From Blastocystis hominis (lineage: Eukaryota > Sar > Bigyra > Opalinata > Blastocystidae), in contig NW_013171829.1 in assembly GCF_000151665.1 (NCBI RefSeq), positions 177,502-241,501 on the forward strand: a stretch of DNA of 64,000 bases, given 5' to 3'. A program made the translations under genes and the position numbers. Below the pieces are notes generated by a model. That model saw nothing but the letters and a program-made list of their open reading frames with translations. It was not told the DNA's origin and did no database searches. This document shows, in pieces, positions 26,924-37,770 of the stretch (positions are counted from its first letter, which is position 1; each line of letters opens with the position of its first letter).

Positions 26924-29100
26924 ATGTCTACCGAAGAAATGTATAATGTTTGCAACTCTCCTCTCTCCTAGGATCCAAAACGCATTGAGGGAAGGATCAT
27001 ATCTGCCGAAGAAGACGGAGGCGATGAAATGAAGTATATCGTTTTCTTTCCTGGAGAAGTGAATTACTATTACTATTTTGAATCCGAACTCTGTCTTTGT
27101 AGTGACACTGTTGACACTATATTTCCTAAAGGTGTGCTGTGTGGTTTCTATTGCATCTAGACCTATTCCTCCATCATCCCTTTCAGCAAGGTGAGCTATC
27201 GCATGAACAGATTCAATACATGCTCGATGTGTGAATTCGAACAAAACCTCACGCATAGAACGAACTTGACAATGCGACCAGTCGTCGCTCGCTGTGGTAC
27301 GACCTCCTCTTCTACAAGCCGCAGACCCTGCCCAAGCAGTCGAAGAGCCTCTCAGGCTCGCGCGCGAGCGTGGATCCCACGGTGCTGCGCCTGCTGCAAT
27401 ACCCGATTCCCGAAGAAATTCGGTGCTTTTTGTGGTCTGAGTTTCTGAGTGTGCGAGACAGCTACGTGATCGGGTATTACTCGATCATTCGCAACAAACA
27501 ATATGGAATCCCAGCGAATTCGCTGTCGGTGATCGAGGCGGATTTGCGCCGCATGGAGATCTCCAGTGCGGAACATCGACAGATGCTGCGACTCCTCGTC
27601 GATTCTAGATGTGATTTGATGACCGATAGACTTCGATTTATCTCCACGATTCCCAGATGGGATATGTGCAGGGCATGCATTTCTTCGCGTACATTCTTCT
27701 CAAGATTTTCTCGGAGGAAGAAGCGTTCTTCGTTTTTATCCGCGTAGCACACTTCGAGATAGATTGAGACGCAGGTCGTCGAGTTTTTACCACCCAAATA
27801 CTATGACTTTTTTCTCGAAGGCATCAACACAGATCTCCTTTCTATCGCAGCTCTTTTAAATAAACTCGATCCCATCCTCTATTCCAGCATGGAGCAGAAA
27901 ACAGGAAACATGATCTTTTTCTTGTCACCCGTTTATAAATGGCTGGTGGACTTGTTCTCTCACCCCTTTATTCCTTCGTTTTCGTACTCCCTTCTCGACC
28001 TCCTCTTCTGTTTCGGCAATTGGTCGTTGGTGATCGCTCCGTTGGCCATCATTCTGGAAAAGAGAAGAGAATTTCTGCTGTCTTCGAACATGGAGGAGAT
28101 TACGAATATTTTTTTGCAAATTGCCTCAAAAATGAGGAGGGAAAATATTCCCGTGGTTATTAACTCGATTTATGAGTTATGTCTTTTGACTGATATGTAC
28201 CACTTCCGAACGAGTATTACGCGTAGAAATGGGATCAACGAACTGCGAGAAGGGTTGCGAAAAGATTCCAGTTTGGGTCAGCGTCGATCTTCCGATGGAA
28301 CGGAAGTGGACGAGCAAAACGGAGTTGTTGCCGATCTCTGCAAAGTGGACAACGCCTACCATACGTCAGACCCATTTTCGCCTGTCAGTGAAGTCGATTC
28401 TACTTCGACGGACACTCTCCGCAACAATGCGGATATGGGTCTTTCCATGCAGCTCTCGATGCATATGCGTCGGATAAGCTCTTCCTTTAAGCGAGTGAAC
28501 GGCGTCATGGACAATGACTCGGTGGCTTCCGGCAAGAATCGTTCTCTGCGAAACTCATTGGAAGTGATCCAGAGCGATCGGGTTCCTTCTTTTAACGATT
28601 TCTCGGACAGCAACGAGGAAGAAGAAGTGGATTTCAACCCGTGGAGAGATTCGATCATGGAAGATGAGTCGATGTCGTTCGACAACCTGCTGGTAGGAAT
28701 GGACACGAAGGGCAGTCGCGATCTGACGTCTGTCGTGGTGGCGAACTCGGCGAATGAGACGTCCAGCGATGTTCCTTCGCATGTGGCAGTTCAGAATCCG
28801 TTGAAATGGAATCAGTCCAATGCTCTGTTTCGAAAGGTGTTTAAATTGTATGATGACATCCGAAATCAAAGACAGTATAATGTAAAGAGTTTAGCGAGCG
28901 AGAGTGTTGTAGATTTGCTTTCCTGGGGGTTACTGGTAGGGAAATGGCCGCTTTCTGTTAGAAAAGGAAATTCGAATCAATCCAGAGTATTTAGATCAGT
29001 ATTTGATTGTTTGTTTCGATTCTTTTCTGTCGTGTATCAGAATTATTCGGTTCCGCGGGGAAATATAGAGAAACTCAGATTAATATTTTATCCACTTTGA
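26924..29100 (+). CDS. TBC-domain Rab GTPase-activating protein
   Basis: Rab-GAPs speed GTP hydrolysis on Rab proteins in membrane traffic. The gene reads from the ATG at 26924 through short introns (about 24, 29, 30, 32 and 31 bp). The TBC core is PIPEEIRCFLWSEFL, then the arginine-finger motif IEADLRRM (IxxDxxR), then the glutamine-finger motif DSQMGYVQGMHFFAYILL (YxQGM). FVFIRVVEFLPPKYYDFF and the helical remainder follow. After residue ~380 comes a serine/acid-rich tail (DSNEEEEVDFNPW) with likely regulatory phosphorylation sites. Both catalytic fingers are present, so it should be active. Downstream the Rho GTPase starts one base after the stop. The first-exon start is supported by frame continuity rather than by homology. 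Confidence 0.85.
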
Positions 29101-29101
29101 C

Positions 29102-29915
29102 ATGGTAAAGAATGACCCCATCAAGTGTGTTATTGTCGGGTACAACGTGCCATTGTTTCCTGATTTTTTCTAGGGATGGAGCTGTAGGTAAGACCAGCAT
29201 GCTCATTTCTTATGGGTCTGATGAGTTCCCAGTAGAATATGTGCCAACAAGTATGAAACTATTAACATTTTAAGTGACATTCTAGTTGTAGATAATTATA
29301 GTGCAGAACTTCAAATAAATGGAAAAACCCAGATACTAGAATTATGGGATACTGCTGGTCAGCACGTTTTTTCTATTTTTTGAGAGATAGGCCAAGAAGA
29401 ATACGATCAGCTTCGCACTCTATCCTATCCTGAAACAAATATATTTATAATATGCTACTCTATTGTGGAGTATTGATTTTTTTTCAAATTCACAGCTAGT
29501 CGTAGTTCCTTCGAAAATGTTACGAAAGTCGCTTCTCTCGTCTCTTTCTCATATTTAGTGGTACCGAGAACTGCAGTGTTATTGGAAAGACGAGTCCTGC
29601 CCGGTGCCTGTAATGTTGGTAGGGAACAAAACGGATCTCAAATCAGATCCTTTTGTGCTGCGAAAGCTTTCGCAGAGACATGAAAGTGTCGTGACTCTAA
29701 AGGATGTTTTCTTTATTGTTCTGCGCTCACATGCTAGTCAGAAGTCATGGCAAAGGAGATTGGTGCATTAGCAACTGTGCAATGTAGTGCAAAAACGCGA
29801 GATAATTTGAAGACTGTATTTGATATAGCTGTGAATGTATTGATTTGCGCTCCTTGCGATGTAGTGTGCGTTGGAATTAAGGTGCTCTCAAGAGAAAGGT
29901 TGTACTATTCTTTGA
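29102..29915 (+). CDS. Rho/Rac-family small GTPase with CaaX box
   Basis: Rho GTPases control actin. The gene is split by seven introns of 28-47 bp. The first cuts the P-loop codon ([12 protein letters not shown]), another follows VPT, and one splits DTAG from [13 protein letters not shown]. The rest reads [39 protein letters not shown] and SAK ([13 protein letters not shown]). The last 28-bp intron leads to a C terminus ending CTIL, a CaaX box predicted for geranylgeranylation and membrane attachment. WYRE and the IVDNYSA effector segment are Rho-type rather than Rab or Ras. Arp2/3 subunit ARPC5 lies 1 kb downstream, a likely functional neighbour though not an operon. Confidence 0.88.
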
Positions 29916-30093
29916 TCTGTGTTGTTGACGTTTTTATTCCTGGATGTATCTTTTTATGTTCGAATTATGTGATTTCGTGTTTGTTTGATACTTCCGCGGT
30001 TCTTTTCTCGTTTTGCCTATGGAATTGCTTCCCCAATTGGGTTCTCCGATTTCTCTTTGAAAGACTATTTCCAGGGCAAATTGAATTTGGATC

Positions 30094-30798
30094 ATGAGTG
30101 CAGACGATACGCAGAGACGAATCAAGCAGATGTGCGATTTTATTAAGCAGGAAGCACAAGAAAAGGCAAACGAAATCAAGATCAAGACGCAGGAGGAATT
30201 TGAGCTGGATCGTCAGATGCTGACTCAGGAGGGAAAAATGCGTGTTCAGGAAGAGTACGCCAAGAAGGAAAAGGACTTGCAGGTCCAACAAAGAATTGCG
30301 CAGTCTGCTGAAATTGGAAGACAGACCAAACGACGTATGGTGGCTAGAGACGATCTTCTGAATAAATTGTATCAACTTGCCAGAGAGCGTCTTGCTCAAT
30401 TGTCTGAGAAGGACGTGGATAAGTACGTGGAGGTGCTGAAGGATCTGATTCTCCAAGGACTTATCAAAATCGAAGAGCCCGATATTGTGGTTCGTTGCCG
30501 CAAGGTAGATCTGGATTTGGTGCGTCGTATTATCCCTGAGGTGCAGAATAAGTATGTTCAGATGATGAAGGACGAGTGTGGAGTGGATGTTGTAGTCAAT
30601 GTGACTCTGAACGAAGATGAAAGCAAGATGTTGCCTCCTCCTCCGAGCAACTCTCCCATGCTTTCTTGCGCTGGAGGTATCGTGATGGAAGGTCACAGCG
30701 GTCGCCTGGTTCTGGACAATACGTTTGACAAGAGACTTGAGGTCTGTTTCCATGATTTGAAGCCTGTGACTCGGAAATGTTTGTTCCCTTCTTGTTAA
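30094..30798 (+). CDS. V-type proton ATPase subunit E
   Basis: Subunit E is part of the peripheral stalk that holds the V1 motor against the membrane Vo sector of the acidifying proton pump. The 234-residue frame is uninterrupted, near the family length of about 226. It has the N-terminal charged helix (MCDFIKQEAQEKANEIKIK) and ARDDLLNKLYQLARERL. Family landmarks are LKDLILQGLIKIEEPDIVVR, CRKVDLDLV and the C-terminal GGIVMEGHSGRLVLDNTFD followed by KRLEV. The extreme C terminus (KPVTRKCLFPSC) is close to the expected end. No intron is needed, unlike its neighbours. Confidence 0.93.
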   Translation: MSADDTQRRIKQMCDFIKQEAQEKANEIKIKTQEEFELDRQMLTQEGKMRVQEEYAKKEKDLQVQQRIAQSAEIGRQTKRRMVARDDLLNKLYQLARERLAQLSEKDVDKYVEVLKDLILQGLIKIEEPDIVVRCRKVDLDLVRRIIPEVQNKYVQMMKDECGVDVVVNVTLNEDESKMLPPPPSNSPMLSCAGGIVMEGHSGRLVLDNTFDKRLEVCFHDLKPVTRKCLFPSC

Positions 30799-30852
30799 TG
30801 ATTATTTTTAAAGCAGGTTTGTTGGAATCATACTTGTTTTTACACGTGGACG

Positions 30853-31169
30853 ATGAGCACTTCTAGCCAGTTGAGTTCGATCAAGAATCTGATTTCGGAT
30901 GTATCAAGAATTGTATCGTTAGGAGAAAGGTGTAATTCGGTAGGAGGAGAATACATCGAAGATTCTTGATATCCTGAATCGTACATCCGATTCTAGTATA
31001 CCAAGCATGGTTAGTCAGCTAGATGATGAAGAAAAGCCAAGATTGTTGAAAAGCATATATATTGGACTTGCAAATCCTGAAAATAATGGAAAGCTCTTGA
31101 AGTGGTTCAATGAAATTAGCGAATCCTCAAACATTGGTGTTGTTGTCAAGGCAGTGAATTCTCTCTAAA
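30853..31169 (+). CDS. Arp2/3 complex subunit 5 (p16-ARC) homologue
   Basis: ARPC5 links the ARPC1/ARPC4 side of the actin-nucleating Arp2/3 complex. The last exon reads MVSQLDDEEKPRLLKSIYIG and LANPENNGKLLKWFNEISE, then NIGVVVKAVNSL before a stop at 31167. This matches the family pattern D-x-L-M-K-Y-I-Y-K-G and L-L-x-W-H-E-K with the basic VxRVxT end. The first exon (MSTSSQLSSIKNLISDVSRI) carries an in-frame stop near 30.97 kb, so one or two short introns lie between 30.92 and 31.01 kb. I could not fix their borders. The product is shorter than typical ARPC5 (~150 residues). Confidence 0.6.
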
Positions 31170-31199
31170 CGGTTTTGTACATTGTTTAGTGATATGTTT

Positions 31200-31860
31200 G
31201 TTGTTTGTAGGAAATAAGGTTTTGGGTGGATATGGTGATTCTTTTCAAGATGTATCAGTATCTCTAATTCACTCAGAAATGTTTGAATATACGAGTTGCT
31301 AGTATATGCGATTATTTGGCATGCCCAATTGATTTTGTAGTTTCACAGGAAATAGGATTTTTGTTTTTTTGGTGTTTGCGCTTTATTCAGCATTTCTTTC
31401 TCTGTTACCTCCTACGGAGTCGATTACGTTTTCAAGAGCGACCACCCCAAAGCCAAAGTGGGTTCGTTCTTCTTAGTGAGCGTGTGAATCGCAGGTCTCT
31501 CGATGGTGATCGCGACAGGAACGATGTCTGGCTGTGGCGGCGACGTTTTGCTCCGCTACTACAACCTAATCAATGAAGACTTCACCGTTCCTCGTCGTAT
31601 GTCGTAGGAGCTTGCTCGCTTTGCTCAGCAGAGTCACCGACGATAACATCGAAACGCATTCACAGAAGCTTCCGCAAGACTTAATCCGTCCCACCTTATT
31701 AGTTTGTTGATTTTGAATGGACCCAAAGCGAAGTGAAGCGAGCCTTCTTCGCTACTCTGCTCTATATTTACTTACTCGATCCGCTGCAATTCATTCGCGG
31801 TGGAGCCTTGTTCGATGATGTGCGATTGCTTCCACCCTGCTGATGTAGGCGGTCTGTCGA
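31200..31860 (+). CDS. Possible TRIC-type intracellular cation channel (multi-exon, uncertain)
   Basis: Separate open stretches look like pieces of the TRIC family, trimeric potassium-permeable channels of the ER. They are GNKVLGGYGDSF near 31.21 kb, CDYLACPIDFV near 31.32 kb, SVTSYGVDYVFKSDHPKAKV near 31.42 kb, LSMVIATGTMSGCGGDVLLR near 31.5 kb (the conserved gly-rich, T-G segment) and SEVKRAFFATLLYIYLLDP near 31.75 kb. They lie in order but in different frames, as expected for ~30-bp introns. I could not place every splice site, so the model is incomplete and could also be a damaged copy. The start is not determined. Confidence 0.4.
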
Positions 31861-32112
31861 GTTATTACTTTCCAATTCGTTCTGGTTACGACGTTGTTGA
31901 AATTCTTGGGATGGGTACGGAATGGAATGGAATGGAATGTGAAGCGTAGAATGTGTTTGAGAGCGTTTCTTCGTTGTTCCCTGCAATCACCAGAGTGCCC
32001 AAGGAGATCCCTGCATTTGCCAGGAGATGGAGTTTTGAGGATATTAATGAGAAATCGAAGGATTTGTAACATGTTGAGTTTGTTTTTCTTTAAAACATAA
32101 TTTTCTTTTTGG

Positions 32113-32591
32113 ATGAAGCATTCTGCAACACTTGTTTTGACTCTTTTGCTTTGTGTTGTTTTTGGAATCGATTCTGCAGACTGTGAGCAAAAGGGCTTTT
32201 CTCCTTCTCTTCTATGTTCTTCTTGTGATAAATTGTCTGCATTCGTCGGAGACTCTACAGGTGCAATTTTGATTATTTGATTCAGTACAGAATTGGTGAA
32301 TGAGTGCAGAGCGTGCTGCACAGATGATTCAATAGAACAGATCGTAATAACAAGATGGTGTAGAGCTAAGGAGTAGAAAAAAGTGGAGAGTGCGAAGCTG
32401 AGTATTCATCCCTTTAGTATTGGTGCTTATCCGGAAATCAGAGAGTTTATTGAGAAATACTCGAAGCGATATACCAATTTGAGCATCAATGTGAGTTCGA
32501 TTTTGTTGCTTGAATTTAGAAACGCGCAAATGTTCCTTCTCCACGTCTACAAATAGTCTATGAAAATAAAAAGATTGATGTCGTTGAGTAA
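32113..32591 (+). CDS. SELENOF/Sep15-like ER thioredoxin-fold protein lacking Sec and Cys
   Basis: SELENOF is an ER protein that partners UGGT in glycoprotein folding. The frame begins with a signal peptide (HSATLVLTLLLCVVFG). The Cys-rich UGGT-binding region follows: CEQKGFSPSLLCSSCDKLSA and, after a 30-bp intron, ELVNECRACCTDDSIEQ. A 33-bp intron leads to the thioredoxin-like part (LSIHPFSIGAYPEIREFIEK) and a 29-bp intron to NKRANVPSPRLQIVYENKK, ending at 32591. Where the family has the redox motif C-G-U just before the conserved K-L, the aligned residues read P-F-S or similar. No TGA or Cys sits there. The fold and partner-binding region are kept, but the redox centre appears lost. Confidence 0.7.
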
Positions 32592-33521
32592 ATGTGTTAT
32601 TGTGTTGCTGATGTAGTTTGAGTGGTTGGAAACAGCAGCAACTTCTCGATTTCTGTGATTCCATTTTGTCTAGGGTAGAATAGTTTGTAAAGCATTGTTT
32701 GATGGAAACGCAAACACGAATTGGTTGGGTCGTGTTGAATCTGTTTGTAGAAAGAAGACCAAAGGGTAATGGTGCTAACATGCTTGTGCTATTATGGTAC
32801 ACAGGACACTATTTACGAATATCATTATACATATGATCAACTCACTATAACAAACACCATCTCTTGATCAATCCATTAGCATCCACTGTGTTATAGGCGT
32901 GCTTTGATATAATGCACACTGCGATGATTACTGGAATTCACTGTTCAACGTGATTCAATAGGATTAGCACACAGTAATAAAATCAGTATAACAGAAATAG
33001 GAGTTTGAAGAATGGCTGTATTTGAAAGTGATGTTTCTACAGACAAACAATGCGATTCGGAGTAAGTCATAGTTGCGGAGTGAAAAATAGAGAACTCAAT
33101 CGATCCACATGTTTTTGTTCATATGATAGCTTGAAATCAAGTACCTAGGTGATGAAAAGAAATCTTTGGGGTATAGTGCGAAAACAAGTAATACAGATAG
33201 GATATTATTTGGTTATAAGATAATTGTAAAATGGAGCCAACTAATTAGTGAAACAAACAAAATAAACGATTGACAATCGAAATAATCTACAGAACAATCT
33301 CTTATTTTATGTAAGAAAAAATATATAAATATAGTATTCTAAGGTCAAAGGCAAGAAAGAAAACAAAATACTCAAAACACGTCTGGATAACATCAAAAAG
33401 AGTCATCATTATGGGATTTATACACAAATAACAAAAGGTTATAACGCAATAACAACAATAAGCAGCAGCTACAATAAAAAGTTGGTAAAAACAGTGAATT
33501 ATTCATTTTTTCTCTATTTCG
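32592..33521. other. Intergenic, AT-rich
   Basis: No supported gene. AT-rich spacer between the SELENOF-like gene and the second MORN/LRR gene. Confidence 0.55.
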
Positions 33522-36024
33522 ATGCAAAAGTTTGCTGATTTTGTCAATTTAGCTACCAGGAACTATTATATCGATAGTTCCATTATTCAAAATGTGCAGG
33601 GATGCTTGAATGAGGAAATGAAACCAAATGGCTGGATTTCACTCATTTTGAGTAATAAAGAATGCGTAGTATTGCAATTCGATAATGGAATATTCATGAA
33701 TCAAGGATTTGTCCTCAATGAGCAGAAAGTGTTGAAAGTGTTTGGAAATAATCGAATTGGTGCTATTTCATATAATGAAGAACAAGCCATAGAAGCAGTG
33801 GAAGGAATCGTGGATTTGGATCATGGAAGTCGATTTGAAGGCTTGATATTGACAGAAAACAAGTTTGGAATTCCATTTGGATATGGTGAAATGTATGATG
33901 ATGATGGATTCTTGGTGTACAAGGGCGTAGTGATCAATTGGAAACGATTTGGATATGGAACGAGCTATCATAATAATGGTTTGATAGAATATGAAGGATA
34001 TTGGTGTGATGATAATCGATTTGGAATTGGAAAAGTGTATGATCGATCAGGCAAATTAATGAAAGAATGTGAATGGTATAACGGAATTGAATGTGATACT
34101 GAGTATGAAGGAAATGGTTCAGAACCATTGAATATCGGAATGACACAATTGAATCTGAGTGACAATTGTGTATTGGTTGATTGGGATGTTTCATTGTTGT
34201 ATAATTTGGAATCAATCGAAATCGGCGATGAATGTTTTGAATCAGTGAAAACATTCAAAATCGATGGATTGAATCGATTGAAAACTATCAAAATCGGGAG
34301 CAATTCATTTACTCAGAAAAAGAATTGGCATGGAAATGATAAATCGAAATCATTCCACATATTGAATTGTGAATCATTGGAATCGATTCAAATTGGTGAA
34401 TACAGTTTCAGTGATTTTGGAGGCGACTTTGAATTGAAGAATCTACCACAATTACAATCCATTCAAATTGGGACAATTGGAAGTCAATCATACAATTTCT
34501 ATTATAGTTCATTTGTGATTCGAGGTATTGATATGATATTGTATATTTGAATGATGCATAGATCTTCCAAGTCTACAATCTTTTACATTTGGAGACTTTT
34601 CGTTTTGTAATTCTTTATCAACAATAATTGAGAGTATTGAACGAATTCGAATGAAATGATTGATGTAGATCTTCCATCATTACAACTTATTAAAATGGGT
34701 GAGTGGACATTTCGAGGGAATGGCGATGATGATTCATGTTCTTTGACAATGCGAAGTATAATTGATTTGATTCTCTATTACAAAATGTAGATCTTCCAAT
34801 TCTATCATCCATCTCATCCATTGGAGGTAGTTTCAAATATCCTCGGGTTGCAGCATTAGAAAGTATTGTCTGGTCTTGAATATTGATAGTATTCAGATAT
34901 TCCAAATCTTCATAATGTCAACCTACCGGATTCATTTAATCATTTACTATATCCATATATAATAGGTTTTTAATGTATTCAAATATCACACATTAGATGT
35001 TGATAATCGATTTGGTCCAACAATATATACCAACTATTATATTCAATCAATAGACTCCTGTGTTGAGTCTGTTGTTATTCCCAATTGGACTTGTAATGAT
35101 AAAGATTACACAATTCTTGATTTCTCTCGATTTACATTTGCGAAATCTATCGAAATTGGCGATGACTGTTTTGTATCCGTGAAGACTTTCAAAGTCGATG
35201 GATTAAATCGATTGAAATCTTTAAAAATCGGAAAGAATTCATTCACCAAAGTGAAACAAGTAACCTGGAAAAGAAACTGGGATAAGGCATACATTAATGC
35301 AAATGATAAATCGAAATCATTCCACATATTGAACTGTGAATCATTGGAATCGATTCAAATTGATCAATACAGTTTCAGTGATTTTGGAGGCGACTTTGAA
35401 CTGAAGAATCTGCCACAATTACAATCCATTCAAATTGGGACAATCGGGGTTTATTCATACAACTTCTGTTATAGTTCATTTGTGATTCGAGGTATTGATA
35501 TGATATTGCATATATGGGTAATGCATAGATCTTCCAAATTTGAAATCCATTTCTTTAGGGGATGCAGTTTTTCATGATTCCTTATCAACAGTGATTGAAA
35601 GTATGGAATGAATTTGAAAGAGATGATTGATGTAGATCTTCCATCATTACAATGTATTCGACTCGGTTATTACTCCATTTGGGGTAAATGGACTTCTCAA
35701 ACATGTTTGTTGGTAATGCGAAGTAACAAATAATGAATTAAAGGACTGATTGTAGAATTACCTAATTTGGAATTCATCAATTCTGAAGGACGAAGCTTCG
35801 AGTATATTCGTATTGTGAAATTGAAAGGTAGATTTCAATATTGAATCCTGATAGTATTTAGATATTCCAAATGTTCAAAATGTCAAACTACCCTATTCTT
35901 TTGAGAATATTCAATCGAAAGCAATTTCGAGTAAATATATATTTCACTGTTTAGAATAATATTATGTGTAGATGTTTCTAGTTCATTAAAAAGAGTTTTT
36001 AGAATTAGGAATATTCGCAATTAA
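33522..36024 (+). CDS. MORN + BspA-like LRR protein, second copy
   Basis: The long first exon (33522-34524) has a ~100-residue N-terminal region, then MORN units (FGYGEMYDDDGFLVYKG, FGYGTSYHNNGLIEYEGYW, FGIGKVYDRSGKLMKECEW) and LRR_5-type repeats (LESIEIGDECFESVKTFKI, LKTIKIGSNSFTQKKN). It has no obvious transmembrane segment, unlike the 19.1-kb relative. A 37-bp phase-1 intron (34525-34561) leads to the first D-L-P-x-L exon. Several short exons follow, then a second long LRR exon (~35.1-35.48 kb), more short exons, and a last exon DVSSSLKRVFRI ending at 36024. Exon borders between 34.6 and 36.0 kb are estimates. Likely a cytoplasmic or surface-scaffold member of the local family; its function is not known. 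Confidence 0.65.
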
Positions 36025-37408
36025 TAAAGTTTCTTTCACTTTTTCTATAATTACTGTTTATTTTTACCAATGGCTATTAATAGAAGTATTAATTACTATT
36101 TAAGGCTGTGCTTTACGTTGGTACTATTCAGTTATGTAGTAAGTATAAGCATATTTTGTTTTTCAAGAGTATAACAGAATTTTATACACATTAAGTTATG
36201 ATTAAAAAATAGTTTGATGACAAATACAATAACACTATTAGGTCAATGCATGCTAATTAATATGGTAATATATTCATATTAACCTTCACTATTGTGGCTG
36301 ATAAATATTATGGGATAACAGGCACAGCTGGTTTGTTAGTCAATTATGGTTTGAATAATCACCAAAATATGTGTGTAACAGATTGTATCTTTGAGATTTC
36401 GGATCCTTTAGTAAAAAACGACAGCAGCATTCAAATATTCCTTTTATTCACCAATGTGCTACACAATTTGTAAAACATTTCTTTGCTAAACGATGCAAGA
36501 CATTCGTCCCTCCATGAGAATCATGTCCATTATTTATTACTAATTATTTCGTTTAGATACCTAATATAGGTATCATCGCATTTAATGATAATCATGTCTA
36601 TATATAAATAATTGGTTTAGGGCATGTAATTGTTGGCAATTAATCAACTCTACGAGCATGAGTGCATCGCTTATAACACAAATAGTGTTTTACTAGACAC
36701 TCTATTATTATTTCGTTTATATTTTTATGTCCTTGCCTGTGTTCTATTATTTCAAACTATTATGTTCTATAAAATACTGATTATTACTCTTTATTTTAAT
36801 ATCCATTGCTATCTTATTCGCTTAAATGCAAGTCAATATTTTTTCTTCTATTATGCATATTACTACAAAAGGGTTGATTTACTCTTTGTAATTCTTTTTT
36901 GTCAATTGATTTGTAACACACATCTTTTTGAAAGAAATAGCTAAGTTAATTGCCACTTGAATATATTAAAAACTGTTGCAGGTTAGAAGTAGTTGTTGTT
37001 TCGGCAACTGTTAAAAAAAAGAAACTCATTTTGAATATCTCCTTCTGAAATTAGAAAAAGACCACTGTTAATTGACTGTAAATTGCAGTTCAATAGGACT
37101 GAGTATGGAAAAATTACGATAGACTTATACAATATAAACGGTTTCTATAGGTACCTATCATTTATGAATAATTGTATTCTTCATCATATGGATAATTGTC
37201 AATACATAGTGCCTTTGCACAAATTGAATATTTGTTTCAGCCATTATTAATTTCTTTCTGTGTGCTGTGATGCTGAATAATCTGGATAGATCGACTGATG
37301 TTTTTCCTGCTTCCAGTACCGAAAACACTACACTTGGCTGTTAATACTATTTATTTTTCATAATAATCAGAAACATATTATAAATGAATTTGAAAAAGAA
37401 GTATTGTA
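36025..37408. other. Intergenic left flank of the Polinton
   Basis: Very AT-rich. One 104-residue hydrophobic reading frame (36630-36944) looks fortuitous: composition-driven, with no family pattern. No MORN or LRR remnant is visible next to the element's left end. Confidence 0.5.
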
Positions 37409-37747
37409 AGTAGTAGGGAAATGGCGTAAAACACGCGGAAATCCATTTCCTACCAAATAACCGTGGAAATCAATTTTCGACCATTTTCCGACCATTTTCT
37501 ACCATTTCCTGCCATTTCCTGCCTGTCACCTCGATGGCCATGACTCGAAACACGCGAAAATCCATTTCCTACCAAATAACCGCGGTGAACTTTTTTTCGA
37601 CCATTTTTCGACCATTTCCTGCCATTTCCTGCCATTGTCTACCTGCTCACCTCGATGTCCATAACAAGAAACGCGCGGAAACCCATGACTGCCAATTTCG
37701 GCCAATGTTAACCTGACTTCCATTGTAGGCCATGGTATCCATGGATG
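37409..37747 (+). repeat. Left terminal inverted repeat of the Polinton
   Basis: It matches the reverse complement of 60190-60413. It contains an extra ~116-bp internal tandem unit: the sequence running from GGAAATCCATTTCCTACCAA through CGACCATTTTC runs and CACCTCGATG occurs twice (about 37437-37552 and 37557-37680). The right repeat has one unit. It is also rich in short CGACCATTTYC and TGCCATTTCC direct repeats. Confidence 0.85.
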
Positions 37748-37770
37748 TCCAAAGTGAAAGATTGCTTCCT

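Noticed and set aside
32113-32591. In-frame TAG near 32.37 kb in the SELENOF-like gene as recoded or pseudogene stop
   Set aside because: A 33-bp GT...AG intron with the local consensus removes it and keeps the family pattern in frame.
36630-36944. 104-residue hydrophobic plus-strand reading frame left of the Polinton
   Set aside because: Composition follows the extreme AT bias, with no family pattern, repeat or splice partner. Treated as chance.
37437-37700. Regular short repeats near the left end that might suggest a CRISPR array
   Set aside because: No constant repeat-spacer spacing, and the same sequence is found inverted at 60.2-60.4 kb. It is a terminal inverted repeat with internal duplication.
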